DNA of 64,000 nucleotides from Anabaena sp. 4-3. Lineage in GTDB: Bacteria > Cyanobacteriota > Cyanobacteriia > Cyanobacteriales > Nostocaceae. The position numbers were made by a program, and so were the translations under genes. The stretch covers positions 62,001 to 126,000 of the forward strand of contig NZ_LUHJ01000026.1 in the NCBI RefSeq assembly GCF_001597745.1, given 5' to 3'. Every line of letters begins with the position of its first letter. The stretch's first letter is position 1. Shown here piece after piece: positions 38,097 through 47,602 of this stretch. The notes beneath the pieces are model-generated. The model saw nothing but the letters and a program-made list of their open reading frames with translations, made no database searches and was not told the DNA's origin.

Positions 38097-40154
38097 ATGA
38101 CTAATCGCCTTGCTCACGCTCAGAGTCTTTACTTACGCAAACACGCCGAAAACCCGATTGACTGGTGGCCTTGGTGTGATGAAGCTCTTGCAACTGCAAA
38201 GGCAGAAAATAAACCGATTTTTCTGTCTATTGGTTATTCCAGTTGTCACTGGTGTACTGTGATGGAAGGTGAGGCTTTTTCTGACTTGGCTGTAGCTGAG
38301 TATATGAATGCTAATTTTTTGCCTATCAAGGTAGATAGGGAAGAAAGACCAGATATTGATAGCATTTATATGCAAGCTTTGCAGATGATGAGTGGTCAAG
38401 GTGGCTGGCCTTTAAATGTGTTTCTGTCACCAGAAGATTTAGTACCGTTCTATGCTGGGACTTACTTTCCTTTAGAACCACGCTACAACCGTCCTGGTTT
38501 TTTGCAAGTGCTGGAAGCTTTGCGCCGCTATTATGATACAGAAAAAGAAGATTTACGCGATCGCAAGGCTGTAATTCTGCAATCTCTCCTCACTGCTGCG
38601 GCTTTACAAACTGACGCTACACAAGCAGCACAAGCACAGGAATTACTGCGACGCGGTTGGGAAACTAGCACGGGAATTATTACCCCTAATCAGTATGGTA
38701 ATAGTTTTCCGATGATTCCCTACACAGAATTAGCTCTGCGGGGAACTAGATTTAATTTCTCATCTCCCTATAATAGTCAGGAAATTTGCACTCAGCGCGG
38801 GCTAGATTTAGCTTTGGGCGGCATTTATGACCATGTAGCCGGAGGTTTCCATCGCTACACGGTTGACCCTACGTGGACAGTCCCGCACTTTGAAAAGATG
38901 CTCTATGATAATGGTCAGATTGTCGAGTTTCTGGCGAATTTGTGGAGCGCGGGAATACAAGAACCGGCATTTACTAGGGCTGTAGCTGGTACTATCGAAT
39001 GGCTACAACGGGAAATGACAGCACCACAAGGTTATTTCTATGCGGCTCAAGATGCTGATAGTTTTAGTAATCCTGGGGAAACTGAACCGGAGGAAGGAGC
39101 TTTTTACGTTTGGAGTTACACTGAGCTAGAAGCATTATTAGCACCGACAGAATTAGCAGAATTACAACAGGAGTTTACTGTTACTGCTAATGGTAACTTT
39201 GAAGGTAAGAATGTTTTGCAAAGACGTAATCGAGGGCTGTTAAGTACAACTGTCGAAACGGCCTTAGATAAATTGTTTACGGCTCGTTATGGTACTGCAC
39301 CTGATGCTTTAGAAACTTTTCCCCCAGCGCGTGATAATCAAGAAGCTAAAACTCTGAATTGGCCGGGACGCATTCCTTCAGTTACAGACACTAAGATGAT
39401 TGTAGCTTGGAATAGTTTGATGATTTCGGGGTTGGCAAGGGCTGCGGCAGTGTTCCAAGAACCGTTGTATTTTGAGATGGCAACACGGGCAGCGAATTTT
39501 ATTTTAGAGCATCAGTTTGTGAATGGACGATTCCATCGACTAAATTATGAATGTAAGCCGAGCATTATCGCACAGTCTGAAGATTATGCGCTGTTTATTA
39601 AGGCTTTGTTAGATTTACAGACTTGTGTTCCTGAGCAGAGGTTTTGGTTAGAAAAGGCGATCGCTCTACAAACTGAGTTTAATGAATTTCTCTGGAGTGT
39701 AGAATTAGGCGGTTATTTTAATACAGCTAGTGATGCAAGTCAAGATTTAATCGTGCGGGAACGTAGCTATGCTGATAATGCTACACCATCAGCCAACGGA
39801 GTGGCGATCGCTAACTTAGTGCGTCTAGCATTGCTCACGGACGACCTGCATTATCTCGATTTAGCCGAACAAGGTTTAAAGGCTTTTAATAGTGTAATGC
39901 AACAAGCACCCCAAGCTTGTCCCAGTTTATTCACGGCGTTAGATTGGTATCATAACTGTACTTTAATTCGTAGTACCACGGAGCAAATCAAGCTTTTAAT
40001 ACCGAAATATCTACCAACGGCTGTGTTTAGTGTGGTATCTAATTTACCAGCAGGTAGTGTTGGTTTAGTTTGTCAAGGTTTAAAATGTCTTGCTCCCTCT
40101 GAAAGTATCGAGCAAATGTTAGAGCAAGTGCAGCAGAGTCAAAATAGAGGTTAG
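38097..40154 (+). CDS. Thioredoxin-domain DUF255 (YyaL/SSP411) protein
   Basis: A 685-residue protein. The N-terminal third is a thioredoxin-like DUF255 domain: [19 protein letters not shown], then the CxxC motif in [14 protein letters not shown]. The remainder is an alpha/alpha barrel related to N-acylglucosamine 2-epimerases and glycosidases ([29 protein letters not shown]). Eukaryotic SSP411 is a relative. The biochemical activity is not established. The stop is followed without gap by mobA. Confidence 0.88.
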   Translation: MTNRLAHAQSLYLRKHAENPIDWWPWCDEALATAKAENKPIFLSIGYSSCHWCTVMEGEAFSDLAVAEYMNANFLPIKVDREERPDIDSIYMQALQMMSGQGGWPLNVFLSPEDLVPFYAGTYFPLEPRYNRPGFLQVLEALRRYYDTEKEDLRDRKAVILQSLLTAAALQTDATQAAQAQELLRRGWETSTGIITPNQYGNSFPMIPYTELALRGTRFNFSSPYNSQEICTQRGLDLALGGIYDHVAGGFHRYTVDPTWTVPHFEKMLYDNGQIVEFLANLWSAGIQEPAFTRAVAGTIEWLQREMTAPQGYFYAAQDADSFSNPGETEPEEGAFYVWSYTELEALLAPTELAELQQEFTVTANGNFEGKNVLQRRNRGLLSTTVETALDKLFTARYGTAPDALETFPPARDNQEAKTLNWPGRIPSVTDTKMIVAWNSLMISGLARAAAVFQEPLYFEMATRAANFILEHQFVNGRFHRLNYECKPSIIAQSEDYALFIKALLDLQTCVPEQRFWLEKAIALQTEFNEFLWSVELGGYFNTASDASQDLIVRERSYADNATPSANGVAIANLVRLALLTDDLHYLDLAEQGLKAFNSVMQQAPQACPSLFTALDWYHNCTLIRSTTEQIKLLIPKYLPTAVFSVVSNLPAGSVGLVCQGLKCLAPSESIEQMLEQVQQSQNRG

Positions 40155-40157
40155 TTG

Positions 40158-40751
40158 ATGCAGATGAAAAATACTCTCACTGCTATTGTTTTAGCAGGTG
40201 GTAAAAGTTCTCGGATGGGTGAGGATAAAGCTTTGCTGACCTGGGAAGGTGTACCATTATTGCAGAGGGTGTGTAGTGTAGCGGCGAGTTGTGCTGAGAC
40301 TGTTTATGTAGTCACACCTTGGCCAGAACGCTATCAACACTTAGACTTATCCCATAGCCAATTTATTCCAGAAGTCCCTATCACCTCATCCCAGGGGCCT
40401 TTAGTTGGTTTTGCTCAAGGTTTGACACAAGTACAAACTGAGTGGGTGTTGCTACTAGCTTGTGATTTACCGAAATTGCGGGTTGAGGTGTTGCAAGCTT
40501 GGGCGGCTGAATTGGATAATGTAGAAGATGAGGCGATCGCAACTTTAACTCAACACTCAAAAGGCTGGGAACCCTTGTGTGGTTTTTATCGCCGTCGCTG
40601 TTTAGCGCAACTATTAGAGTTTATCAATCAAGGCGGGCGATCGTTCCAACAGTGGCTTCAGCATTATCCTGTACACATTTTACCCTTACCAGCACCGTCT
40701 ATACTGTTTAATTGCAACACCCCAGAAGATTGGGCTTTGCTCACAGATTAA
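40158..40751 (+). CDS. mobA: Molybdenum cofactor guanylyltransferase
   Basis: Transfers GMP to molybdopterin to make the guanine dinucleotide cofactor. The 197-residue product has the nucleotidyltransferase signature VLAGGKSSRMGEDKALL, 'LLLACDLPKL' with the metal-binding Asp, and 'GWEPLCGFYRRRC'. It begins 3 bases after the DUF255 stop codon and is probably cotranscribed. In this group Mo-cofactor serves nitrate reductase. Confidence 0.9.
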   Translation: MQMKNTLTAIVLAGGKSSRMGEDKALLTWEGVPLLQRVCSVAASCAETVYVVTPWPERYQHLDLSHSQFIPEVPITSSQGPLVGFAQGLTQVQTEWVLLLACDLPKLRVEVLQAWAAELDNVEDEAIATLTQHSKGWEPLCGFYRRRCLAQLLEFINQGGRSFQQWLQHYPVHILPLPAPSILFNCNTPEDWALLTD

Positions 40752-40905
40752 AAATCAAACTTTCTCCTCACGACAGATAAATGTAAAAATTTTTACCTTT
40801 ATAAATTTTAAATACAGTATGTTTTGTTATCTATCAAACATTACTTACTCACGCTATTCCTGTATATTAAATACAGCTTTTCTCAAAAACCTTGTATACA
40901 TAAAG

Positions 40906-40968
40906 GCGAGTAGCACAGTCATCTGATTTTCGGGGATTTTGACTGATGTGCTTACTCGCTTTTTTTTA
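40906..40968 (+). terminator. Long intrinsic terminator hairpin
   Basis: GCGAGTA pairs with TACTCGC, GCACA with TGTGC, and GTCA with TGAC, around an 18-base loop, followed by nine T (40960-40968). It lies 155 bases past mobA, far enough that it may instead end a short independent transcript. Confidence 0.75.
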
Positions 40969-41020
40969 CAAATATGTTTTCGTAGTAATATAGCGTTTTC
41001 TAGTCTAATGAAGTACCAAC

Positions 41021-41055
41021 TTATCTGCGTTTATCTGCGTCCATCTGCGTTTAAT
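41021..41055. repeat. 'ttatctgcgt' decamer repeat
   Basis: Second copy of the three-unit decamer array ('ttatctgcgt' twice, then 'ccatctgcgt'). Confidence 0.7.
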
Positions 41056-41134
41056 TCTGACTAACTGTACCTTACTTGAATGCGAATAGTTATAGGAATC
41101 ATATTTGATTTCTGAAAAAAACTCAGTACACCTC

Positions 41135-41162
41135 TGTTCCCTGTTCCCTGTTCCCTGTTCCC
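41135..41162. repeat. Tandem heptamer repeat (gttccct)
   Basis: Four copies of 'gttccct', the complement of the 'agggaac' unit at 14033-14111. Confidence 0.8.
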
Positions 41163-41308
41163 TACCTACACAAATAATTTTATTAATCAAATCGGATTCC
41201 TATATATAGTATTCTTGATGTCATCTCATGCAACCTAAAAATTTGCTAGTTGCGTCACTCCTGTTTCAATATTGCTTACAATTAAAATAAACACGAAAGA
41301 ATTTTAAT

Positions 41309-42241
41309 ATGCTTCGTCGTTGGATATCATCAGCCTTAGCAATTTTATTGAGCATAATTATTAGTGCTTGTGCAACTGCAACTACTCAACAGTCATCAGC
41401 ACCAATTACTAATAATACTGAAATATCTCAACCAGTTTCTCAGCAATTACCAACAGTCAAAGCCAAAAGAGTTGTTACTCTCTCATCTTTGGCTACAGAT
41501 ATTATCTATCAACTGGATAAAACAAAACTTGTAGGTATTAGTGGTAGTACATTATTTAAAAATGACTCACGCTTCCAGAACATTCCGCGTGTCAGTGAAG
41601 GTCAAACTCCGCCCAATTTAGAAAAAATTGTAGCACTCAAACCAGATTTAGTCATTGGTGCAGCAGGATTTTCTAACCCAGCAATTGAACGACTCCAACA
41701 ATTAGGAATTCCTACTTTATTAACGCAAGTGAATACTTGGGAATCTTTAACAGCACTGACTAAACAACTAGCCCAATTAATTGATGCTAATCCTCAGCCT
41801 TTATTAGACCGTTACCAAAGTTTTTTACCAGATAAGGTTAACCAGAGTCCTTCTACTTTAGTTCTGGTGAGTATACAACCAATTTTAGCACCAAATAAAA
41901 ACAGTTGGGCAGGAGATTTATTAGAGAAATTTCAAGCGAAAAATTTAGCAGCAGAATTACAAGGTAAAAGTCCAATTGCGGGTTATGTCACACTTTCGCC
42001 GGAGAAAGTTGTAGCAGCAAATCCTGATGTGATTCTAGTAATTAGTCCGCCTTCTGGTGGTTCAGAAACAGGAGTGTTAGATAGTTTTAAAAAAGAAGCT
42101 TTTTGGCAAAAACTGCAAGCGACTAAAAATAATCGTGTCTATGTTTTTAATTATTACGGTTTAGTGAATCCTGGTAGTATAGATGCGATTGAAAAGGCTT
42201 GTCAGCAGCTTAAACAAGATTTGCAATTAACCAGTTTGTAG
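41309..42241 (+). CDS. ABC transporter substrate-binding lipoprotein (cobalamin/iron-complex type)
   Basis: A 310-residue lipoprotein with basic N terminus and a lipobox ending at Cys21 (LSIIISAC). The mature part is a BtuF/FhuD-like periplasmic-binding fold: 'AKRVVTLSSLATDIIYQLDKT', 'EGQTPPNLEKIVALKPDLVIG', 'LLTQVNTWESL' and 'AANPDVILVISPP'. These capture cobalamin, siderophores or haem-like chelates. No permease or ATPase of that class is adjacent. The nearby iron and cobalt genes make a metal or cobalamin ligand likely but do not decide it. Confidence 0.83.
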   Translation: MLRRWISSALAILLSIIISACATATTQQSSAPITNNTEISQPVSQQLPTVKAKRVVTLSSLATDIIYQLDKTKLVGISGSTLFKNDSRFQNIPRVSEGQTPPNLEKIVALKPDLVIGAAGFSNPAIERLQQLGIPTLLTQVNTWESLTALTKQLAQLIDANPQPLLDRYQSFLPDKVNQSPSTLVLVSIQPILAPNKNSWAGDLLEKFQAKNLAAELQGKSPIAGYVTLSPEKVVAANPDVILVISPPSGGSETGVLDSFKKEAFWQKLQATKNNRVYVFNYYGLVNPGSIDAIEKACQQLKQDLQLTSL

Positions 42242-42377
42242 TAAGGACTTTAGTCCTTACAATTAAAATAAGGGCTAGAGCCGCTTACTACGAACTACAT
42301 AATTTTTAATCTTTGGTTTGTAGTAAGGACTTTAGTCCTTGCAATTGAAAGAAGGGCTAAAGCCCTTACTACGAACT
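42239..42377. repeat. Two tandem compound palindromic repeats
   Basis: Two copies (42239-42297 and 42320-42377) of 'gtagtaaggacTTTAGTCCTTac', a spacer, 'agggctaaagccctt' and 'actacgaac'. Each holds two inverted repeats and shares its outer arms with the single palindrome at 16770-16803. They separate the convergent binding-protein and FTR1 genes. Confidence 0.8.
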
Positions 42378-42384
42378 AAATCAT

Positions 42385-43335
42385 TCACTGTTTTTGATTA
42401 ACTAAGCTATTTTTCTCAGGTTTGCTAAAACCACCAGTTAAGCTACGGAAATACAAGCCTCCTACAGTGAGTAAAAATATCAGATATCCTACTGCTTGTA
42501 TCAGGTAAAGATGTTCTCTATAGCCAAATAAAGATTTGAGAATTATGCCAGGGAACTGTCGATCTGGTAAGATTTTGTCAGTGTTCCAGACCATTGGCCC
42601 TAAAATGCAAGAATGAATTTTGGTAAAGTGTTCGTAATAAAAACACAGACTTTCTGAAGCGCGACTGCTGAGTGCTAGGTTAGCTACAGCATCATCAAAA
42701 TGTTTTAACGCTGAAACTACTAAGCCGGCGACAATCAAAACCAATAATACACCCATGACTTGGAAGAATTGGCGAATATTGATTTTGACACCTAATTTAA
42801 ATAAGAGTACACCTATGGCTGCGGCTGAGGCTAAACCTGCAAGTGCGCCGACTGTAGGTATTAGTCCTTGTTGAAAGTTGGCGGCGATAAATAAGACTGT
42901 TTCAAAGCCTTCACGCACAACAGCTACTAAGATTAAACTAAAGACTCCCCAACCAGCATGAGAATTTTTTCCTAAAGCTTCGTTGACTGCGCCTTCCACT
43001 TGGGCTTTCATGGATTTAGCTTGCTTTGTCATCCAGATTAGCATCCAACTGAGCATGGCGATCGCTAACACACTAAACACACCCTCTAGCATTGGCTCAA
43101 CTACAGAGGTGTATTGTGGGTTTGCTGCTCCTATGGCTGTAATTAACCAACTGAATAGTACACCGATGAGCGCACTGACCACAATCCCCACGCCAATACC
43201 AGCATATACCCAAATGTTGAGGCGGGATTGTTGAGCTTTTTTCAACAGTGCTAACACAATACCCACCACTAAAGCAGCTTCTACTCCTTCGCGGAGTGTA
43301 ATTACAAATGTTGGTAGAGCCGTGCTAAAGTTCAT
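42385..43335 (-). CDS. FTR1/EfeU family iron permease
   Basis: A 316-residue membrane protein with seven or so segments and both family iron-ligand motifs, REGVEAALVVG near residue 16 and REGFETVLFIA in the centre. Each carries the REGxE sequence that binds iron during transport. It has a soluble loop of about 70 residues (ASESLCFYYEHFTKIHSCILGPMVWNTDKILP). Classic partners are multicopper oxidase or EfeO/EfeB; none is adjacent, but the ferritin-like gene lies immediately upstream on the same strand. Confidence 0.9.
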   Translation of the reverse strand: MNFSTALPTFVITLREGVEAALVVGIVLALLKKAQQSRLNIWVYAGIGVGIVVSALIGVLFSWLITAIGAANPQYTSVVEPMLEGVFSVLAIAMLSWMLIWMTKQAKSMKAQVEGAVNEALGKNSHAGWGVFSLILVAVVREGFETVLFIAANFQQGLIPTVGALAGLASAAAIGVLLFKLGVKINIRQFFQVMGVLLVLIVAGLVVSALKHFDDAVANLALSSRASESLCFYYEHFTKIHSCILGPMVWNTDKILPDRQFPGIILKSLFGYREHLYLIQAVGYLIFLLTVGGLYFRSLTGGFSKPEKNSLVNQKQ

Positions 43336-43425
43336 TATGATTTAGTCATTAGTCATTGGTCATTAGTTGTTAGTCCATAGTTTTTAGTAAACAGTAGTTG
43401 ACTATGGACTATGGACTATTTAGTG

Positions 43426-43860
43426 TTAGCTGAAGTCGCGTAACATCTTTTTCAGTTCGAGGTTATGCAATTCTTCTTGCCCGATCATTGTACGGGCAAA
43501 TTCTTCTAAATAAATACTAGCATCGGCAACAGTCTCTAAGAGATTTTTATACATTTCCAATGCTTTTCTTTCGTGGTTTAAGCTTTCTTCCAAGATATCT
43601 TTCACAGAATGCTTAAAGGTTTCTTCCATTGGGGCGATTCTTAAGGTAGGATGTCCATCTAATCCTGTAAGAATTTCGCCTACTTGTTGAGCATGAAGTA
43701 AAGATTCGCTGGCCTGAGCTTTGAAAAAGGCTACAATGGGAATGCGATTAGGGCCTGTTACCATCAGGGAATAGTGGGTGTAGCGCACTACTCCGGCGAG
43801 TTCAAATTCCATGATGGCGTTTAATAAGTCGATGGTCTTTTGTTGGTCAAGCTCTTGCAT
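43426..43860 (-). CDS. Ferritin-like/bacterioferritin protein
   Basis: A 144-residue four-helix protein with the paired ferroxidase motifs ELAGVVRYTHYSLMV (helix A), ESLLHAQQVGEIL (ExxH, helix B), 'NHERKALEMYKN' (helix C) and 'EELHNLELKKML' (ExxH, helix D). It is shorter than classical bacterioferritin (about 158). The position upstream of the FTR1 permease suggests iron storage or detoxification coupled to uptake. Confidence 0.87.
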   Translation of the reverse strand: MQELDQQKTIDLLNAIMEFELAGVVRYTHYSLMVTGPNRIPIVAFFKAQASESLLHAQQVGEILTGLDGHPTLRIAPMEETFKHSVKDILEESLNHERKALEMYKNLLETVADASIYLEEFARTMIGQEELHNLELKKMLRDFS

Positions 43861-43985
43861 TTGTCGTTAGTTACAATTACGAAGGGAGTGTTATGAGTAA
43901 GGATTTACTGGTGTACTTGGAAAAAGTATCTTACTGCTTACTCATTTTAAACGTCTTAGTTTGTAGCTGATGGTACTTGACAATA

Positions 43986-44153
43986 CTATCTTTGTGCTTG
44001 GCTGTTAGATTGAGCAATGACTTTTTGAGAATTCACTTCAATAGTCTTCACTAGCTGAGTCACTTCGTCCGGTGTTTTTACGGGTTCAGCATCAAATTCA
44101 TAAATGGTTGCGCTACCATTGCTGATTGGGCGGATTCCATTTGTCTCCTTTGC
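43986..44153 (-). pseudogene. Small gene with apparent frameshift near its start
   Basis: On the minus strand a strong ribosome site (AAAGGAGA) precedes an ATG at about 44142-44144, but that frame ends after 20 codons (MESAQSAMVAQPFMNLMLNP). A different frame gives a convincing peptide of 53 residues, NGIRPISNGSATIYEFDAEP, then VKTPDEVTQLVKTIEVNSQK, ending at 43986, with no start codon. The two facts together suggest a one-base change just after the initiator in an otherwise coding sequence. Family unknown. Confidence 0.45.
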
Positions 44154-44285
44154 TCAGGGTGACGTTATTGGGCATGGAATTTAACCACGGTAATTAAATT
44201 GCAAATTATTTGCAACTATCGAATTGTATGTTATAGGAGTTAGGAGTTATTGTCAATGATTGTCAAGTGGTGGGTTTTGAGAGGT

Positions 44286-44328
44286 TAAACGCGGAGGTAC
44301 GCGGAGGAAACGCGGAGGTACGCGGAGG
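44286..44328. repeat. Tandem repeat (cgcggaggta)
   Basis: Two copies of a roughly 20-base unit built from 'acgcggaggt/acgcggagga' in the cbiM leader region. Confidence 0.65.
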
Positions 44329-44442
44329 GTTTTTCGTCGATTGCTTACGTGAATACATTTAGGTTAAAGTATTTATTTATAGTAGTAATTGAGAAGATTA
44401 TGGGTAGATATTTTCTGGGGTGATTTTCTCTGGAGTTCCTGT

Positions 44443-44495
44443 AAGCTCTACAAGAGGTTTTAGAGATGAAAGTCTCAAAAGCTCTTGGTAAGCTT
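44443..44495 (+). promoter_or_regulatory. Long hairpin in the cbiM 5' region
   Basis: CAAGAG (44451-44456) pairs with CTCTTG (44482-44487), TTTT with AAAA, GAGA with TCTC, around 'tgaaag'; outside, AAGCT pairs with AGCTT. About 19 base pairs, ending 140 bases before cbiM. The sequence is not a cobalamin riboswitch: the conserved B12 box is absent. A metal- or protein-responsive leader is speculative. Confidence 0.45.
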
Positions 44496-44635
44496 TAATG
44501 CAGTGGTTTTAGTTAAGTTCTGATTCTGGATATGAGGAATTGTCTGGAATTTTTAATTTTTCCTGGTGAGTTGTTGTCTCTGGAGGTTGCTGGGTTAAAC
44601 TATTTTTTTGAACTAATTTTTTTGAGGTATAAAGT

Positions 44636-45421
44636 GTGCTGAGAATGGTTCTCACTTCAAAACCTGTGTCGCTCATCCTGATGGGAGTGTTGAGTTTTTA
44701 TATGGTTGTGAGCGCGTCTGCTCCTGCCTATGCTATGCACGTTATGGAGGGTTATTTGCCAGCAGGATGGGCGGTGTTTTGGTGGGTGGTGGCTTTACCG
44801 TTTATACTTTTGGGTGTGCGATCGCTCTCTCGCATTACTCAGGCTAATCCAGAGTTAAAGTTACTTTTAGCTTTGGCAGGGGCTTTTACTTTTGTTTTAT
44901 CGGCGTTAAAATTACCTTCGGTAACAGGTAGTTGTTCTCATCCGACTGGTACGGGTTTGGGTGCTGTGTTATTTGGCCCTTTGGCTATGTCGGTTTTGGG
45001 TACGCTGGTTTTAGTGTTTCAAGCTTTATTATTGGCTCATGGTGGTTTAACAACTTTGGGAGCAAATGCTTTTTCGATGGCGATCGCTGGCCCTTTTGCG
45101 GCTTACTGGATCTATCATTTAACAATGCAGTTCACTGGTAAGCAAAAAATCGCTATATTTTTAGCCGCAGCTTTAGCAAATTTGCTCACCTATCTGATTA
45201 CTTCTGTACAACTTGCTTTGGCTTTCCCCGCACCCGTGGGGGGATTTGTCGCTTCATTTTCTAAGTTTGCCGGAATTTTTGCAATTACACAAGTACCCTT
45301 AGCTATTAGTGAAGGATTGTTAACTGTGTTGGTGTGGAATTGGTTACAATCCTATAGTCCTCAAGAATTAGAATTATTGCAATTAATTAGACGGGAATCT
45401 CAAACCCATGAATCAATCTAA
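44636..45421 (+). CDS. cbiM: ECF transporter, cobalt-binding component CbiM
   Basis: Substrate-specific membrane component of a cobalt importer. The 261-residue precursor begins with a signal peptide ending at AYA (residues 31-33), so cleavage exposes MHVMEGYLP; the family coordinates the metal with the amino terminus and His at position 2 of exactly this motif. Six or more membrane segments follow. The GTG at 44636 is preferred because a GAGG ribosome site lies 9 bases before it; an ATG at 44645 is the alternative. It overlaps cbiN by 14 bases. Confidence 0.93.
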   Translation: MLRMVLTSKPVSLILMGVLSFYMVVSASAPAYAMHVMEGYLPAGWAVFWWVVALPFILLGVRSLSRITQANPELKLLLALAGAFTFVLSALKLPSVTGSCSHPTGTGLGAVLFGPLAMSVLGTLVLVFQALLLAHGGLTTLGANAFSMAIAGPFAAYWIYHLTMQFTGKQKIAIFLAAALANLLTYLITSVQLALAFPAPVGGFVASFSKFAGIFAITQVPLAISEGLLTVLVWNWLQSYSPQELELLQLIRRESQTHESI

Positions 45422-45710
45422 GTCAGGAATCAGTAATTGGTTATTATTGCTAGGAGTTATTATTTTATCAGTCACGCCTTTAATATTTTTAAAAGGTGCA
45501 GAATTTGCGGGTGCTGATGGACAAGCTGAAGAGGTAATTGGGGAAATTAAACCTGATTATCAACCTTGGTTTAAACCTTTATTTGAACCCCCAAGCGGTG
45601 AAGTCGAAAGTTTATTATTTAGCTCACAAGCTGCTTTAGGTGCGGGAATTATCGGTTATGCAATTGGTTTATATAAGGGACGTTCCCAGCAGCAAAGGAA
45701 TAAGGAATGA
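45408..45710 (+). CDS. cbiN: Cobalt transport protein CbiN
   Basis: A 100-residue two-segment membrane protein (residues about 8-26 and 72-88) with a periplasmic loop '[14 protein letters not shown]' and '[20 protein letters not shown]', the CbiN signature. CbiN assists metal loading of CbiM. It overlaps both neighbours (14 bases with cbiM, 4 with cbiQ), a tight operon. Confidence 0.92.
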   Translation: MNQSKSGISNWLLLLGVIILSVTPLIFLKGAEFAGADGQAEEVIGEIKPDYQPWFKPLFEPPSGEVESLLFSSQAALGAGIIGYAIGLYKGRSQQQRNKE

Positions 45711-46504
45711 GCCTGCAAATCGATACACTGGCTTATACTAATAAATTACGGCGATTAGCACCAGTGCAAAAATTACTGTTTGCGATCGCCTTACTGATTA
45801 TATCAAATTTGGCTCATCCACCTGTGCAGATTTTAATCGCTGTTTGGATGAGCGTTTGGACAATTTTTTACGCAGGTATTCCCGCTAAAATCTATTTAAA
45901 ATTAGTCTATATTCCGATAGTCTTCTGGTTAACCAGTTTACCCGCTTTAGTAATTAATGGTGTGCATATTCACCAGTTCAATTTAATTCAAGGTGATACT
46001 ATTACAGGTTTAGATATTGGTGGTTATTACTTATATATTAGCAAGCAGGGAATTGAGCAAGCAGGGAGTATTTTAACGCGAGCGATCGCAGCTATTTCTT
46101 GCTTCTATTTTATCATGTTAACCATCCCCTTTACTGACTTATTACAAATTTTAAAACGTGTAGGTTTACCGATACTAATCACAGACTTACTATTACTCAT
46201 GTATCGGTTTATTTTCGTCCTATTAAATACAGCATCAGAGTTATGGATAGCTCAACAATCTCGTAGTGGCTACCGTACATTTAGCCTGAGCATAAAGAGT
46301 TTATCATTGTTAATTGGGCAGTTATTCCAACGCACTCTCGAAAAATATCGTCAAGTTTCTCTTAGTTTAGAATCGCGTGGGTTTAACGGTGAGTTTCAAG
46401 TTTGGCATTCCTATCGTTATCATCTCTCTAGAAGGTACGCAATAGAAGCTATTCTGGGATGTTTACTATTATTAGAATTAGAATTTAAAATTGCTGTTTT
46501 ATAA
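45707..46504 (+). CDS. cbiQ: ECF transporter transmembrane component CbiQ
   Basis: A 265-residue energy-coupling membrane protein. The Q/T-component motif 'AQQSRSGYRTFSLSIKSLS' (the A-R-x-G type coupling helices) and 'SLESRGFNGEF' near the C terminus couple to the ATPase. The ATG overlaps the cbiN stop as ATGA. It is followed 18 bases later by cbiO. Confidence 0.92.
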   Translation: MSLQIDTLAYTNKLRRLAPVQKLLFAIALLIISNLAHPPVQILIAVWMSVWTIFYAGIPAKIYLKLVYIPIVFWLTSLPALVINGVHIHQFNLIQGDTITGLDIGGYYLYISKQGIEQAGSILTRAIAAISCFYFIMLTIPFTDLLQILKRVGLPILITDLLLLMYRFIFVLLNTASELWIAQQSRSGYRTFSLSIKSLSLLIGQLFQRTLEKYRQVSLSLESRGFNGEFQVWHSYRYHLSRRYAIEAILGCLLLLELEFKIAVL

Positions 46505-46522
46505 CAGTATTTCTGAAAAATT

Positions 46523-47347
46523 ATGCAGCAATCATTACTAGAATTCCTTGATGTACAATATAGTTATCCTGGTACACACAAAGCAGCATTGCAAAGAATG
46601 ACGCTGCGAATACCATCAGGAAAAAAATGTGCATTAATTGGAAGAAATGGTTGCGGTAAAACTACACTATTTTTATTAGCTAACGGTCTATATAAACCCC
46701 AAAAAGGTATAATATCTTGGCAAGGTCAGCCTTTACAATATGACCGTCGTTATCTGATGAATTTACGGCAAAAAATCGGGCTAATCTTTCAAAACCCCGA
46801 ACAACAGTTAGTAGCTTCTACCGTTGAAGAAGATATTTCCTATGGTTTATGTAATTTAGGCTTGCCAAAAGCGGAAATTCAACAACGAGTTGAACAAGCT
46901 TTGAGAGAATTTGAACTAACTGAATTAGCTGATAAACCTGTACATCATCTGAGTTTAGGACAGAAAAAGCGAGTTTCTTTAGCTGATGTCATGGTGTTAA
47001 ATCCAGAATTATTATTATTAGATGAACCAACCGCTTATCTAGATAAACCCCAAACTCGTAATTTAATAGCCAGCTTGCAAAAAATTCACGCATCCGGTAC
47101 AACTATCCTCATGGCTAGCCATGATTTAGACTTTGTTTATAGCTGGGCAGACTGGATTTTTGTGATGGATGAAGGCAAATTAGTTTTAGAAGGACAACCA
47201 CAGGATTTATTTGCCCAGAAAGATATTTTAGAACAGTTACAATTAGGTTTACCTCTGATTTACGATATATTATTTTCTGAAAATAAAACTCAAGAAGAGT
47301 TAAGTTTAGAAAAGTTACGCCAAAAAATATTAAATATGTTGCTTTAG
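46523..47347 (+). CDS. cbiO: ECF transporter ATPase CbiO
   Basis: A 274-residue ABC ATPase: Walker A GRNGCGKTT, Q-loop 'FQNPEQQLVASTVEEDI', signature LSLGQKKRVS, Walker B 'LLLLDEP' and switch His in 'ASHDLDF'. The 'FQNPEQQL' stretch is characteristic of ECF A components. Last gene of the cbiMNQO operon and followed by a strong hairpin. Confidence 0.93.
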   Translation: MQQSLLEFLDVQYSYPGTHKAALQRMTLRIPSGKKCALIGRNGCGKTTLFLLANGLYKPQKGIISWQGQPLQYDRRYLMNLRQKIGLIFQNPEQQLVASTVEEDISYGLCNLGLPKAEIQQRVEQALREFELTELADKPVHHLSLGQKKRVSLADVMVLNPELLLLDEPTAYLDKPQTRNLIASLQKIHASGTTILMASHDLDFVYSWADWIFVMDEGKLVLEGQPQDLFAQKDILEQLQLGLPLIYDILFSENKTQEELSLEKLRQKILNMLL

Positions 47348-47377
47348 TTCTTTTGTTCATCCATAGCGTCAAATCCA

Positions 47378-47408
47378 GATCCCCGACTTCTCAAAGAAGT
47401 CGGGGATC
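47378..47408 (+). terminator. Intrinsic terminator after cbiO
   Basis: GATCCCCGACTTC and its perfect complement around TCAAA, then 'tatcttatttt'. 13 base pairs, 30 bases after cbiO. The same sequence is also a common dispersed palindrome in Nostoc genomes (recalled). Confidence 0.75.
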
Positions 47409-47602
47409 TATCTTATTTTGTAGTGAAATCAATAAAAGTTAACAACTTGCTAAATAAGTACATTATTTGATGTGTATTTTATTGCGAATATTCCCTGAGT
47501 ATCAGGCTAAAATCCCCCAATAGGGCATTGAAAACAAATGAGAAATATTGTTTTTTATAAGTTTGATGCCTAAAATTGCACAGTTTTAATAAAGGGCAGA
47601 TT

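Larger units (their letters stand above)
40752..41308. other. Intergenic region mobA to substrate-binding protein
   Basis: 557 bases holding the terminator above, the decamer repeat at 41021-41055 and 'gttccct' heptamers at 41135-41162. A possible promoter-like 'cttgtataca' precedes the terminator hairpin by a few bases. No gene seen. Confidence 0.5.
43861..44635. other. Intergenic region ferritin gene to cbiM
   Basis: 775 bases holding the frameshifted small gene, a GC repeat, the hairpin listed, and the divergent promoters. No complete gene or cobalamin riboswitch found. Confidence 0.5.

Noticed and set aside
44161-44635. Cobalamin riboswitch before cbiM
   Set aside because: The conserved B12 box sequence and surrounding core are not present.
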